Assembly: GCA_964019055.1 (NCBI GenBank) | Contig: OZ025209.1 | Location: forward strand, 15,186,867-15,250,866 | DNA length: 64,000 nt | DNA from: Anthopleura xanthogrammica | Lineage: Eukaryota > Cnidaria > Anthozoa > Actiniaria > Actiniidae | Direction: 5' to 3' | Part shown: piece by piece, positions 22,535 to 36,418 of the stretch | How positions within the stretch are numbered: position 1 is the stretch's first letter | Layout of the letters: the number at the start of each line of letters is the position of its first letter | Notes under the pieces: generated by a model | The model's database searches: none | What the model saw: only the letters and a program-made list of their open reading frames with translations | What the model was told of the DNA's origin: nothing | Position numbers and translations under genes: made by a program

Positions 22535-23560
22535 CTAGAGTTACACAGAGTAATTGTCTGGACGTGCCCTTCTAGATTGAATTAGAATTGATATTGGAAG
22601 TTGATATTTGCGATAAAGTGACCCTAGATAAGCATAACGAATTTTCCAAAATAATTTTAGCAAATATCAGCCATTAACATAGATAGCCACAAAAATGCGA
22701 AGGTGATATTTAACATTTATTTCAAAATTAAAAATATAATCGATCCAGCTGAGGTAGGACTGACATATGGTCACAAAAAATAGTAGTAGAGTTAGTTTAG
22801 TGAGTTTTTTTGGGATATATTTTTTCAATTTATTTTTCCATTGTGAAAAAAAAAATAGAAAATATTCATGCATGATTTACTATGCTAGAAGTGATGCTCA
22901 GAATAATAAACTACCAGGAGCAAAACGCGCATTTAGCATTCCGCTTGTCCTTTCGAAATTGGAAGACTTAGTTGTTTGGGGATTTATTTGTTTTTATTGC
23001 TTGATTAACCAGGACCATACTTCCAGACATCGATTGCTGAAGCATCGTATGGACTTACGGCTATGCTGGAGATTTCGGCCCCAACACCGCTATCCCGGGA
23101 GGACATTACTGACTGATCAGGAAGCTCGGCCGAAGCCTAAGGGAGAGGTTAGTCGGCCCCTAGACCATAGATGATTAACCCCTTGCTATGACCAGCACAC
23201 CCGGTATGTCGCTTGTGTCACTGATGGTTTTGTCGCTATGGTTACTTCTTTCCATGTGGGACGCGTTTTCAAAATCCCAGCCAAGACGAATACACGGATC
23301 AGCTTCGAGCAAAAATCAGAACTAAGTTTTTATCAGTATCGTATCCTTTAAGATACTTTAAAAGAAGGCATTTTAGTATCGAGTGATATAATATACGCAA
23401 ATGCACGTGCACCGAGCATGCGCATGCATATATAAGAAATAACAGCAGTGAAAACAAAGCAAGCAAACAAAATGCAAACAATTGCGACTCAAAGTCTGCC
23501 ATTCAGATGTTTCCTTTCCCTTCACACGTAGACCGCGTTAGGACCCTATGCACAGGGGCG
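22535..23560. repeat. Macrosatellite spacer S2
   Basis: Full-length S. Contains TACTTCCAGACATCGATTGC, the TATA block near its 3' end and ATG-bearing sequence leading into B2. A 67-codon minus-strand frame and a 135-codon plus-strand frame are repeated in the other S copies. Confidence 0.95.
23429..23436 (+). promoter_or_regulatory. TATA box, S2
   Basis: TATATAAG preceded by CACGTG and GCATGCGCATGC, 125 bp before the B2 array. This copy has GCATA where the others have GCGTA. Confidence 0.5.
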
Positions 23561-25526
23561 CATTCTGGAGGATCCAATTATGTCCTGGAGGATCCAGTCA
23601 TATCCTGGAGGATCCAATCATATCCTGGAGGATCCAATCATATCCTGGAGGATCCAATCATATCCGGGAGGATCCAATCATATCCTGGAGGATCCCATCA
23701 TATTCTGGAGGATCCAATCATCAAATCATATTCTGCAGGATCCAATCATATCCTGGAGGATCCAATCATATCCTGGAGGATCCAATCATATCCTGGAGGA
23801 TCCAATCATATCCTGAAGGATCCAATCATATCCTGGAGGATCCAATCATTTCCTGAAGGATCCAATCATATTCTGGATGATCCAATCATATTCTGGAGGA
23901 TCCAATCATCAAATCATATCCTGGAGGATCCAATCATATCCTGGAGGATCCAATCATATCCTGGAGGATCCAATCATCAAATCATATTCTGCAGGATCCA
24001 ATCATAACCTGGAGGATCCAATCATATCCTCGAGGATCCAATCATATCCTGGAGGATCCAATCATATCCTGAAGGATCCAATCATATTCTGGGGGATCTA
24101 ATCATATTCTGGAGGATCCAATCATCAAATCATATCCTGGAGGATCCAATCATATCCTGGAGGATCCAATCATATCCTGGAGGATCCAATCATATCCTAG
24201 ACGATCCAATATCATGAACTGGAGGATCTGATCATATTCTGGAGGATCCAGCCATCAAATCATATCCTGGAGGATCCAATCATATTCTGGAGGATCCAAT
24301 CATATCCTGAAGGATCGAATCATATCCTGGAGGATCCAATCATATCCTGAAGGATCCAATCATATTCTGGAGGATCCAATCATATTCTGGAGGATCCAAT
24401 CATCTAATCATATCCTGGAGGATCCAATCATATCCTGGAGGATCCCATCATATTCTGGAGGATCCAATCATTAAATCATATTCTGGAGGATCCAATCATA
24501 TCCTGGAGGATCCAATATTATATCCTGGAGGATCCAATCATATCCTGGAGGATCCAATCATATCCTGGAGGATGCAATCATCAAATCATATCCTGGAGGA
24601 TCCAATCATATCCTGGACGATCCAACCATCAAATCATATCCTGGAGGATCCAATCATATTCTGGAGGATCCAATCATATCCTGGAGGATCCAATCATATC
24701 CTGGAGGATCCAATCATATCCTGGAGGATCCAATCATATCCTGGAAGATCCCATCATATTCTGGAGGATCCAATCATCAAATCATATTCTGGAGGATCCA
24801 ATCATATCCTGGAGGATCCAATATCATATCCTGGACGATCCAATATCATGTCCTGGAGGATCCGATCATATTCTGGAGGATCCAATCATCAAATCATATC
24901 CTGGACGATCCAATATCATGTCCAGGAGGATCCAATCATATTCTGGAGGATCCCATCATATTCTGGAGGATCCTATATCATCAAATCATATTCTGGAGGA
25001 TCCAATCATATCCTGGAGGATCCAATATCATATCCTGGACGATCCAATATCATGTCCTGGAGGATCCGATCATATTCTGGAGGATCAATTCATCAAATCA
25101 TATCCTGGACGATCCAATATCATGTCTTTGAGGATCCAATCATATTCTGGAGGACCAACCATCAAATCATATCCTGGACGATCCAATATCATGTCCTGGA
25201 GGATCCAATCATATTCTGGAGGACCAACCATCAAATCATATCCTTGAGGATCCAATCATATTCTGGAGGATCCTATCATATCCTGGAGGATCCAATCATA
25301 TCCTGGAGGATCCGATCATATCCTGGAGGATCCGATCATATTCTGGAGGATCCAATCATCAAATCATATGCTGGAGGATCCAATCATATCCTGGAGGATC
25401 CAATATCATATCCTGGAGGATCCAATCATATTCTGGAGGATCCAATCATATCCTGGAGGATCCAATCATATTCTGGAGGATCCAATCATCAAATCGTGTT
25501 CTGGAGTATCCGATATATTCTGGAGT
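23561..25526. repeat. Macrosatellite segment B2
   Basis: About 98 units. Besides the plain 20-mer it has linker variants (AATCATCAAATCAT, CCAATATCATGTCC) arranged in longer blocks that recur in B3 and B6. Confidence 0.97.
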
Positions 25527-27041
25527 AAAGTTTGCCGTTCAGATGTGTAGTCCTCTCACCAGTGAACTTTAGGGCTCTCAGCTGTGTCAATGAAGTTAAA
25601 ACGTTGGCTTATGTTACTACCAATATATGTATATATATATGGCCAGGTTATAAGAGTGTCTCAATTGGGTTAAAACTTATTCGGAAGGCCTTAAAATCAA
25701 AGATTTAAAAACGTGATAAAATGTTAATCTTGTTCAGTATAAATCTTTATTTCAGTTTTCTTCTAAATTGTAAACCTTAAAGGCTTCTATTTGGACATAT
25801 AGTTTACCTAAGCAAAATATGGCGAGAAGCTGAAACATATTGATAGTTACTTTAGTATTTCGATCAGTCTTCACTTTCCTATGTAGTTCATATACTGTTC
25901 AATAGCAGTGCATGTTCTATCGATAAGTCTGCGTATCTAGCTCTAGTTTTTTGCCGCTAAAAAAGAAGTTGAAATACCCATACTCCTTGGGGGAGGGGAG
26001 GTGTGAGTATTAAAGAGTACAAGTAGCTTGCAGATGGATTTTTTGATGTTCGCAAAAACATTACTTTTTTGCATTAAAAACCAAAAATCTTACACCGTTG
26101 ATATCTATTTGTCTTGCTCTTTTAGAATTTTGTGGTTTTAGCATGAAAATCCATTGTGGAAATTCCGAATCCGTGGATCTACTCCTTAGAATGGACTTTT
26201 CCTAAGTGGAGTGTGGGATCGACAAAAAAGCTACTTTGCTTTTTCAGCTGAAAATCAATGTAAAAAGTCTAACAACACTTTTAAAAATACGTTGACGCAG
26301 TTTTTTTCAATTTCGATGAAAAATGTTGCTTTTATGAAAAGGAAACGGTTAGGGGCACTTAGTGTGATTAAAGTGAATTCATTCCCCATATTTACAATTT
26401 CTTTTCAGCTTCATCAAACAAAAACTAAGATAAGCATTCCAAAATCCATAACTAGTGGCCAAAACACATGCAAAAACAGAAAGTCGGCGATCGTACCGTT
26501 ACCATGGCTACAGTAAAGGATGAAAAGAAACTCCATATTCCCAAGGGATAAATATTCTGTAAGGTACATATTAATGTTTTAATTGTATTCAAGTGAAAGC
26601 AGAAAACGTGAAAAGAGGTTTCAATGTATATTCAAGAAGCAATATATGAGTGTGTGTGTCTGTATGTTTATGTGTATGGGCTGCCTGTGGTGCGACGAAC
26701 GTCCATGCAGATACCACAGGGAGCCCAACCCACTTATAGATTGTTCTTATAACATCCAAGTAAGGAATTCAATTTAAGCGTGTACCCATGTATGTCAAAA
26801 CAGCAGTCTACCATTTCTCTATCTCAAAAGCATATCATTTTTCCTTTTTTATTCTATAGTTACATTCACAAAGAGATATTTCCAAAATCACGTGACCCAA
26901 AATAAGAAAAGAAAATGTCAAAAGCAAGAAAAGCATCTGTCTCTTTGACTGACTTCAGCTGTCATTAACTTTCTTCCTTTCTTTGTTTCTTAATATGTCA
27001 CAGCAGGATACTGGGTAAAATTGCAAGGTGGCATCCAATCT
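25527..27041. repeat. Macrosatellite spacer P2 (long type)
   Basis: Differs from short P by CTCAGCTGTGTC near its start, a GTATTAAAGAGTACAAGT insert, and about 280 extra 3' bases including AATCACGTGACCC and CAGCAGGATACTGGG. Confidence 0.93.
26678..26726. other. 49-nt hairpin in P2
   Basis: Same stem and loop as P1 with no substitution. The flank just after it has lost one G (AACCCAC against AACGCCAC). Confidence 0.75.
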
Positions 27042-27591
27042 ATACATATTGTGTAAATTCTTTTTCTTATACGTCCATCCAATATATCTCGTATAGATCC
27101 TTATTCCTATATGTTCATCTAATCCATCTAGTGTACATTCTTATTCCTATGCGTTCATCCAATCCATCTCGTGTACATTCTTATTCTTATGCGTTCATCC
27201 AATCCATCTCGTGTACATTCTTATTCCTATGCGTTCATCCAATCCATCTAGTGTACATTCTTATTCCTATGCGTTCATCCAATCCATCTAGTGTACATTC
27301 TTATTCCTATGCGTTCATCCAATCCATCTCATGTACATTCTTATCCCTACCCCTTAACCAATCCATCTCGTGTACATTCTTATTCCTATGCGTTCATCCA
27401 ATCCATCTCGTGTACATTCTTATCCCTACCCCTTAACCAATCCATCTCGTGTACATTCTTATCCCTACCCCTTAACCAATCCATCTCGTGTACATTCTTT
27501 TTCCTACCCCTTCATCCAATCCATCTCATGTACATTCTTATCCCTACCCCTTTTCCAATCCATCTCATGTACATTCTTATTCCTATACGCC
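27042..27591. repeat. Macrosatellite segment A3
   Basis: About 14 units, first of the ATGCGTTCATCC form, then CCCTTAACC forms, matching the arrays that follow long P. Confidence 0.96.
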
Positions 27592-28619
27592 TAGAGTTAC
27601 ACAGAGTAATTGTCTGGACGTGCCCTTCTAGATTGAATTAGAATTGATATTGGAAGTTGATATTTGCGATAAAGTGACCCTAGATAAGCATAACGAATTT
27701 TCCAAAATAATTTTAGCAAATATCAGCCATTAACATAGATAGCCACAAAAATGCGAAGGTGATATTTAACATTTATTTCAAAATTAAAAATATAATCGAT
27801 CCAGCTGAGGTAGGACTGACATATGGTCACAAAAAATAGTAGTAGAGTTAGTTTAGTGAGTTTTTTTGGGATATATTTTTTAAATTTATTTTTCCATTGT
27901 GAAAAAAAAAAAATAGAAAATATTCATGCATGATTTACTATGCTAGAAGTGATGCTCAGAATAATAAACTACCAGGAGCAAAACGCGCATTTAGCATTCC
28001 GCTTGTCCTTTCCAAATTGGAAGACTTAGTTTTTTGGGGATTTATTTGTTTTTATTGCTTGATTAACCAGGACCATACTTCCAGACATCGATTGCTGAAG
28101 CATCGTATGGACTTACGGCTATGCTGGAGATTTCGGCCCCAACACCGCTATCCCGGGAGGACATTACTGACTGATCAGGAAGCTCGGCCGAAGCCTAAGG
28201 GAGAGGTTAGTCGGCCCCTAGACCATAGATGATTAACCCCTTGCTATGACCAGCACACCCGGTATGTCGCTTGTGTCACTGATGGTTTTGTCGCTATGGT
28301 TACTTCTTTCCATGTGGGACGCGTTTTCAAAATCCCAGCCAAGACGAATACACGGATCAGCTTCGAGCAAAAATCAGAACTAAGTTTTTATCAGTATCGT
28401 ATCCTTTAAGATACTTTAAAAGAAGGCATTTTAGTATCGAGTGATATAATATACGCAAATGCACGTGCACCGAGCATGCGCATGCGTATATAAGAAATAA
28501 CAGCAGTGAAAACAAAGCAAGCAAACAAAATGCAAACAATTGCGACTCAAAGTCTGCCATTCAGATGTTTCCTTTCCCTTCACACGTAGACCGCGTTAGG
28601 ACCCTATGCACAGGGGCGC
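27592..28619. repeat. Macrosatellite spacer S3
   Basis: Near-identical to S2 over its full length; differences are mainly in the A run near 27903 and a few substitutions. Confidence 0.95.
28487..28494 (+). promoter_or_regulatory. TATA box, S3
   Basis: TATATAAG after GAGCATGCGCATGCG; first downstream ATG at 28529. Confidence 0.5.
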
Positions 28620-30900
28620 ATTCTGGAGGATCCAATTATGTCCTGGAGGATCCAGTCATATCCTGGAGGATCCAATCATATCCTCGAGGATCCAATCATA
28701 TCCTGGAGGATCCAATCATATCCTGAAGGATCCAATCATATTCTGGGGGATCTAATCATATTCTGGAGGATCCAATCATCAAATCATATCCTGGAGGATC
28801 CAATCATATCCTGGAGGATCCAATCATATCCTGGAGGATCCAATCATATCCTAGACGATCCAATATCATGAACTGGAGGATCCGATCATATTCTTGAGGA
28901 TCCAGCCATCAAATCATATCCTGGAGGATCCAATCATATTCTGGAGGATCCAATCATATCCTGAAGGATCCAATCATATCCTGAAGGATCCAATCATATT
29001 CTGGAGGATCCAATCATATTCTGGAGGATCCAATCATCAAATCATATCCTGAAGGATCCAATCATATCCTGGAGGATCCCATCATATTCTGGAGGATCCA
29101 ATCATTAAATCATATTCTGGAGGATCCAATCATATCCTGGAGGATCCAATATTATATCCTGGAGGATCCAATCATAACCTGGAGGATCGAATCATATCCT
29201 GGAGGATGCAATCATCAAATCATATCCTGGAGGATCCAATCATATCCTGGACGATCCAACCATCAAATCATATCCTGGAGGATCCAATCATATTCTGGAG
29301 GATCTAATCATATCCTGGAGGATCCAATCATATCCTGGAGGATCCAATCATATCCTGGAGGATCCAATCATATCCTGAAGGATCCAATCATATTCTGGAG
29401 GATCCAATTATATTCTTGAGGATCCAATTATCAAATCATATCCTGGAGGATCCAATCATATCCTGGAGGATCCAATCATATCCTGGAGGATCCAATCATA
29501 TCCTGGAAGATCCCATCATATTCTGGAGGATCCAATCATCAAATCATATTCTGGAGGATCCAATCATATCCTGGAGGATCCAATATCATATCCTGGACGA
29601 TCCAATATCATGTCCTGGAGGATCCGATCATATTCTGGAGGATCCAATCATCAAATCATATCCTGGACGATCCAATATCATGTCCTGGAGGATCCAATCA
29701 TATTCTGGAGGATCCCATCATATTCTGGAGGATCCTATATCATCAAATCATATTCTGGAGGATCCAATCATATCCTGGAGGATCCAATATCATATCCTGG
29801 ACGATCTAATATCATGTCCTGGAGGATCCGATCATATTCTGGAGGATCCAATCATCAAATCATATCCTGGACGATCCAATATCATGTCTTTGAGGATCCA
29901 ATCATATTCTGGAGGACCAACCATCAAATCATATCCTGGACGATCCAATATCATGTCCTGGAGGATCCAATCATATTCTGGAGGACCAACCATCAAATCA
30001 TATCCTTGAGGATCCAATCATATTCTGGAGGATCCTATCATATCCTGAAGGATCCAATCATCTTCTGGAGTATCCAATCATATCCTGGAGGATCCAATCG
30101 TATTCTGGAGGATCCAATCATATTCTGGAGGATCGAATCATCAAATCATATCCTGGAGGATCCAACCATATTCTGGAGGATCCAATCATACCCTGGAGTA
30201 TCCAATCATATCCTGGAGGATCCAATCATATCCTGGAGGATCCAATCATCTTCTGGAGGATCCGATCATATCCTGGAGGATCCGATCATATTCTGGAGGA
30301 TCCAATCATCAAATCATATGCTGGAGGATCCAATCATATCCTGGAGGATCCAATATCATATCCTGGAGGATCCAATCATATTCTGGAGGATCCAATCATA
30401 TTCTGGTGGATCCAATGATATTCTGGAGGATCCAATCATATCCTGGAGGATCCGATCATATTGTGGAGGATCCAATCATCAAATCATATTCTGGAGGATC
30501 CAATCATATCCTGGAGGATCCAATATCATATCCTGGAGGATCCAATCATATTCTGGAGGATCCAATCATATCCTGGAGGATCGAATCATATTCTGGAGAA
30601 TCCAATCATCAAATCATATTCTGGAGGATCCAATCATATCCTGGAGGATCCAATCATCTTCTGGAGTATCCAATCATATCCTGGAGGATCCAATCCTATT
30701 CTGGAGGATCCAATCATATTCTGGAGGATCGAATCATCAAATCATATCCTGGAGGATCCAATCATATCCTGGAGGATCCAATCATATCCTGGAGGATCTA
30801 ATCATTTTCTGGAGGATCCAATCATATCCTGGAGGATCGAATCATATTCTGGAGGATCCAATCATCAAATCGTGTTCTGGAGTATCCGATATATTCTGGA
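28620..30900. repeat. Macrosatellite segment B3 (longest 20-bp array)
   Basis: About 114 units. Its opening run matches the part of B2 from about 24000, as if the first ~450 bp of a B2-like array were missing. The tail is longer than that of B2. Confidence 0.97.
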
Positions 30901-32191
30901 GTAAAGTTTGCCGTTCAGATGTGTAGTCCTCTCACCAGTGAACTTTAGGGCTCTCAGCTGTGTCAATGAAGTTAAAACGTTGGCTTATGTTACTACCAAT
31001 ATATGTATATATATATGGCCAGGTTATAAGAGTGTCTCAATTGGGTTAAAACTTATTCGGAAGGCCTTAAAATCAAAGATTTAAAAACGTGATAAAATGT
31101 TAATCTTGTTCAGTATAAATCTTTATTTCAGTTTTCTTCTAAATTGTAAACCTTAAAGGCTTCTATTTGGACATATAGTTTACCTAAGCAAAATATGGCG
31201 AGAAGCTGAAACATATTGATACTTACTTTAGTATTTCGATCAGTCTTCACTTTCCTATGTAGTTCATATACTGTTCAATAGCAGTGCATGTTCTATCGAT
31301 AAGTCTGCGTATCTAGCTCTAGTTTTTTGCCGCTAAAAAAGAAGTTGAAATACCCATACTCCTTGGGGGAGGGGAGGTGTGAGTATTAAAGAGTACAAGT
31401 AGCTTGCAGATGGATTTTTTGATGTTCGCAAAAACATTACTTTTTTGCATTAAAAACCAAAAATCTTACACCGTTGATATCTATTTGTCTTGCTCTTTTA
31501 GAATTTTGTGGTTTTAGCATGAAAATCCATTGTGGAAATTCCGAATCCGTGGATCTACTCCTTGGAATGGACTTTTCCTAAGTGGAGTGTGGGATCGACA
31601 AAAAAGCTACTTTGCTTTTTCAGCTGAAAATCAATGTAAAAAGTCTAACAACACTTTTAAAAATACGTTGACGCAGTTTTTTTCAAATTCGATGAAAAAT
31701 GTTGCTTTTATGAAAAGGAAACGGTTAGGGGCACTTAGTGTGATTAAAGTGAATTTATTCCCCATATTTACAATTTCTTTTCAGCTTCATCAAACAAAAA
31801 CTTATAGAAGCAATCCAAAACCCATAACTAGTGGCCAAAACACATGCAAAAACAGAAAGAAGTCGGCGATCGTACCGTTACCATGGCTACCGTAAAGGGT
31901 AAAAAGAAACTCCCTATTTCCCAATGATAAATATTCTGTAAGGTACATATTAATGTTTTAATTGTATTCAAGTGAAAACAGAAAACTTGAATAGAGGTTT
32001 CTATGTATATTCAAGAAAGCTATATATATATATATGTGTGTGTGTCTGTATGTTTATGTGTATGGGCTGCCTGTGGTGCGACGAACGTCCATGCAGATAC
32101 CACAGGGAGCCCAACGCCACTTATAGATTGTTCTTGTATGATATATCCAAGTAAGGAATTCAATTGAAGCGTGTAACCCTGTAAGTAAAGG
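30901..32191. repeat. Macrosatellite spacer P3 (recombinant)
   Basis: The 5' part has the long-type markers (CTCAGCTGTGTC, GTATTAAAGAGTACAAGT). The 3' part from about 31797 has short-type markers (CTTATAGAAGCAATCC, CCCTATTTCCCAATGAT, AACGCCAC) and the short 3' end. Confidence 0.9.
32064..32112. other. 49-nt hairpin in P3
   Basis: Unchanged copy, flanked by the short-type AACGCCAC. Confidence 0.75.
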
Positions 32192-32734
32192 AATCCATCT
32201 CGTGTAAATTCTTATTCCTGCCTTTTATCCAATCTACCTCGTGTACATTCTTATTCCTATGCCTTTATCCAATCCATCTCGTGTGCATTCTTATTCCATT
32301 GCCTTCATCCAATCCATCTCATGTACATTCTTATTCCTACGCCTTATCCAATCCATCTCGTGTACATTCTTATCCCTACCCCTTATCCAATCCATCTCGT
32401 GTACATTCTTTTTCCTACCCCTTCATCCAATCCATCTCATGTACATTCTTATCCCTACCCCTTATCCAATCCATCTCATGTACATTCTTATCCCTACCCC
32501 TTATCCAATCCATCTCATGTACATTCTTATCCCTACCCCTTATCCAATCCATATCGTGTACATTCTTTTTCCTACCCCTTCATCCAATCCATCTCATGTA
32601 CATTCTTATCCCTACCCCTTTTCCAATCCATCTCATGTACATTCTTATCTCTACCCCTTATCCAATCCATCTCGTGTACATTCTTTTTCCTACCCCTTCA
32701 TCCAATCCATCTCATGTACATTCTTATTCCTATA
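32192..32734. repeat. Macrosatellite segment A4
   Basis: About 14 units. The first five follow A2 closely, so with the 3' half of P3 it looks like a copy of the P1-A2 junction. Confidence 0.96.
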
Positions 32735-33763
32735 CGCCTAGAGTTACACAGAGTAATTGTCTGGACGTGCCCTTCTAGATTGAATTAGAATTGATATTGG
32801 AAGTTGATATTTGCGATAAAGTGACCCTAGATAAGCATAACGAATTTTCCAAAATAATTTTAGCAAATATCAGCCATTAACATAGATAGCCACAAAAATG
32901 CGAAGGTGATTTTTAACATTTATTTAAAAATTAAAAATATAATCGATCCAACTGAGGTAGGACTGAAATATGGTCACAAAAAATAGTAGTAGAGTTAGTT
33001 TAGTGAGTTTTTTTGGGATATATTTTTTAAATTTATTTTTCCATTGTGAAAAAAAAAATAGAAAATATTCATGCATGATTTACTATGCTAGAAGTGATGC
33101 TCAGAATAATAAACTACCAGGAGCAAAACGCGCATTTAGCATTCCGCTTGTCCTTTCCAAATTGGAAGACTTAGTTTTTTGGGGATTTATTTGTTTTTAT
33201 TGCTTGATTAACCTGGACCATACTTCCAGACATCGATTGCTGAAGCATCGTATGGACTTACGGCTATGCTGGAGATTTCGGCCCCAACACCGCTATCCCG
33301 GGAGGACATTACTGACTGATCAGGAAGCTCGGCCGAAGCCTAAGGGAGAGGTTAGTCAGCCCCTAGACCATAGATGATTAACCCCTTGCTATGACCAGCA
33401 CACCCGGTATGTCGCTTGTGTCACTGATGGTTTTGTCGCTATGGTTACTTCTTTCCATGTGGGACGCGTTTTCAAAATCCCAGCCAAGACGAATACACGG
33501 ATCAGCTTCGAGCAAAAATCAGAACTAAGTTTTTATCAGTATCGTATCCTTTAAGATACTTTAAAAGAAGGCATTTTAGTATCGAGTGATATAATATACG
33601 CAAATGCACGTGCACCGAGCATGCGCATGCGTATATAAGAAATAACAGCAGTGAAAACAAAGCAAGCAAACAAAATGCAAACAATTGCGACTCAAAGTCT
33701 GCCATTCAGATGTTTCCTTTCCCTTCACACGTAGACCGCGTTAGGACCCTATGCACAGGGGCG
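32735..33763. repeat. Macrosatellite spacer S4
   Basis: Near-identical to S2-S3, with private changes ATCCAACTGAGG and AACCTGGACC. Confidence 0.95.
33632..33639 (+). promoter_or_regulatory. TATA box, S4
   Basis: TATATAAG after GCATGCGCATGCG; 124 bp before B4. Confidence 0.5.
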
Positions 33764-35119
33764 CATTCTCGAGGATCCAATTATGTCCTGGAGGATCCAG
33801 TCATATCCTGGAGGATCCAATCATATCCTGGAGGATCCCATCATATCCTGGAGGATCCCATCATATCCTGGAGGATCCAATCATATCCTGGAGGATCCTA
33901 TCATATTCTGGAGGTTCCAATCATCAAATCATATCCTGGAGGATTCAATCATATCCTGGAGGATCCAATCATATCCTGAAGGATCCAATCATATTCTGGA
34001 GGATCCAATCATATTCTGGAGGATCCAATCATACCCTGCAGTATCCAATCATATCCTGAAGGATCCAATCATATCCTGGAGGATCCAATCATATCCTGGA
34101 GGATCCAATCATATCCTGGAGGATCCAATCATCTTCTGGAGGATCCAATCATATCCTGGAGGATCCAATCATATCCTGGAGGATCCAATCACATTCTGGA
34201 GGATCCAATGATATCCTGGAGAATCCAATCACATTCTTGAGGATCCAATCATATCCTGGAGGATCCAATCATATCCTGGAGGATCCAATCATCAAATCAT
34301 ATCCTGGAGGATCCAATCATATCCTGGAGGATCCAACCATATTCTGGAGGATCCAATCATACCCTGGAGTATCCAATCATATCCTGGAGGATCTAATCCT
34401 ATCCTGGAGGATCCAATCATCTCCTGGAGGATCCAATCATATCCTGGAGGATCCAATCATCTTCTGGAGGATCCAATCATATCCTGGAGGATCCAATCAT
34501 ATTCTAGAGGATCCAATCATATCCTGAAGGATCCAATCATCTTCTGGAGGATCCAATCATATCCTGGAGGATCCAATCATATCCTGGAGGATCCGAACAC
34601 ATTCTGGAGGATCCAATCATATATCTGGAGGATCGAATCATATCCTGGAGGATCCAATCATATTCTAGAGGATCCAATCATACCCTGGAGGATCCAATCA
34701 TATCCTGGAGGATCCAATCATATGCTGGAGGATCCAATCATATCCGGGAGGATCCAATCATATTCTAGAGGATCCAATCATACCTTGGAGGATCCAATCA
34801 TGTCCTGGAGGATCCAATCATATCCTGGATGATCCAATTATTTTCTGGAGGATTCAATCATATCTTGGAGGATCCAATCATATCCTGGAGGATTCAATCA
34901 TATCCTGGAGGATCCAGTCATATTCTGGAGGATGTAATCATATCCTGGAGGATCCAATCATATCCTGGAGGATCCAATCATATCCTGGATGATCCAATTA
35001 TTTTCTGGAGGATTCAATCATATCGTGGAGGATCCAATCATATCCTGGAGGAGGAGGATCCAATTATTTTCTGGGATACATTCCGATATATTCTGGAGTA
35101 TCCGATACATTCTGGAGTA
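33764..35119. repeat. Macrosatellite segment B4
   Basis: About 67 units, mostly plain 20-mers, ending in GGAGGAGGATCCAAT like B1. B1 and B4 both precede pure short-type P. Confidence 0.97.
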
Positions 35120-36205
35120 AAGTTTGCCGTTCAGATGTGCAGTCCTCTCACCCGTGAATTTTAGGGCTCTCTGTGTCAATGAACTTAAAACGTTGGCTTA
35201 TGTTATTACCAATATATATATATATATTATGGCGAGGTTTATAAGAGTGTTAAAGCTTATTCGGAAGGCCTAAAAATCAAAGATTTAGAAACGTGAAAAA
35301 ATATTAATCTTAATCGGTATATATCTTTATTTCAGTTTTCTTCTAAATTGTAAACCTTAAAGGCGTCGATTTGGACATATAGTTTACCTAAGCAAAATAT
35401 GGCGAGAAGCTGAAACATATTGATAGTTACTTTAGTATTTCGATCAGTCTTGTCTTTCCTGTGTAGTTCATATACTGTTCAATAGCAGTGCATGTTCTAT
35501 CAGTCTGCGTACCTAGCTCTAGTTCTTTGCCGCTAAAATATCCATAGTTGAAATATCCATACCCCTTGGGGGAGGGGACGTGTAAGTCGCTTGCAGATAG
35601 ATTTTTTTGATGTTCGCAAAAACATTACTTTTTTGCATTAAATACCAAAAATCTTACACCGTTGATATCTATTTGACTTGCTCTTTTAGAATTTTGTGGT
35701 TTTAGCATAAAAATCCATTGTGGAAATTCCGAATCCGTGGATCAACTCCTTGGAATGGACTTTTCCCAGGTGGAGTGTGGGATCGACAAAAAAATTACTT
35801 TGGTTTTTCAGCTGAAAATCAATGTAAAAAGTCTAACAACACTTCTAAAAATACTTTTATGCGTTTTTTTTTAAAAATTGATGAGAAATGTTGCTTTTAT
35901 GAAAAGGAAACGGTTAGGGGCACTTAGTGTGATTAAAGTGAATTTATTCCCCATATTTACAATTTCTTTTCAGCTTCATCAAACAAAAACTTATAGAAGC
36001 ATTTCAAAACCCATAACTAGTGGCCAAAACACATGCAAAACCAGAAAGTCGGCGATCGTACCGTTACCATGGCTACAGTAAAGGGTAAAAAGAAACTCCC
36101 TATTTCCCTATGATAAATATTCTGTAAGGTACATATTAATGTTTTAATTGTATTCAAGTGAAAACAGAAAACTTGAATAGAGGTTTCTATGTATATTCAA
36201 GAAAG

Positions 36206-36271
<66 letters not shown>

Positions 36272-36418
36272 CTGTATGTTTATGTGTATGGGCTGCCTGT
36301 GGTGCGACGAACGTCCATGCAGATACCACAGGGAGCCCAACGCCAGTTATAGATTGTTCTTGTATGATATATTCAAGTAAGGAATTCAATTGAAGCGTGT
36401 AACCCTGTAAGTAAAGGA
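35120..36418. repeat. Macrosatellite spacer P4 (short type)
   Basis: Short-type markers throughout. The TA tract before the hairpin is expanded to about 50 bp (36208-36260) against about 12-16 bp in P1 and P3. Confidence 0.93.
36290..36338. other. 49-nt hairpin in P4
   Basis: Unchanged although the adjacent TA tract has expanded several-fold; the next bases are AACGCCAG. Confidence 0.75.

Noticed and set aside
21645..22585. Three overlapping ~290-codon frames in A2 (and similar in other A arrays) as protein genes
   Set aside because: All three forward frames of a stop-free 39-40-bp repeat are open at once and encode the same cycling peptides; no codon bias or flanking gene structure.
23150..23260. 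Hammerhead ribozyme in S around CACTGATGG
   Set aside because: The core needs CTGATGA and a downstream GAAA after a stem; the sequence has CTGATGG with no fitting partner.
23299..23502. 67-codon minus-strand hydrophobic frame repeated in S2-S6 as a conserved small membrane protein
   Set aside because: It sits in a spacer that is nearly identical throughout, so identity says nothing about coding. It overlaps the TATA block on the other strand and is not kept in S1.
19503..25526. CRISPR array
   Set aside because: The 20-bp units are contiguous with no unique spacers, in a spliced eukaryotic locus.
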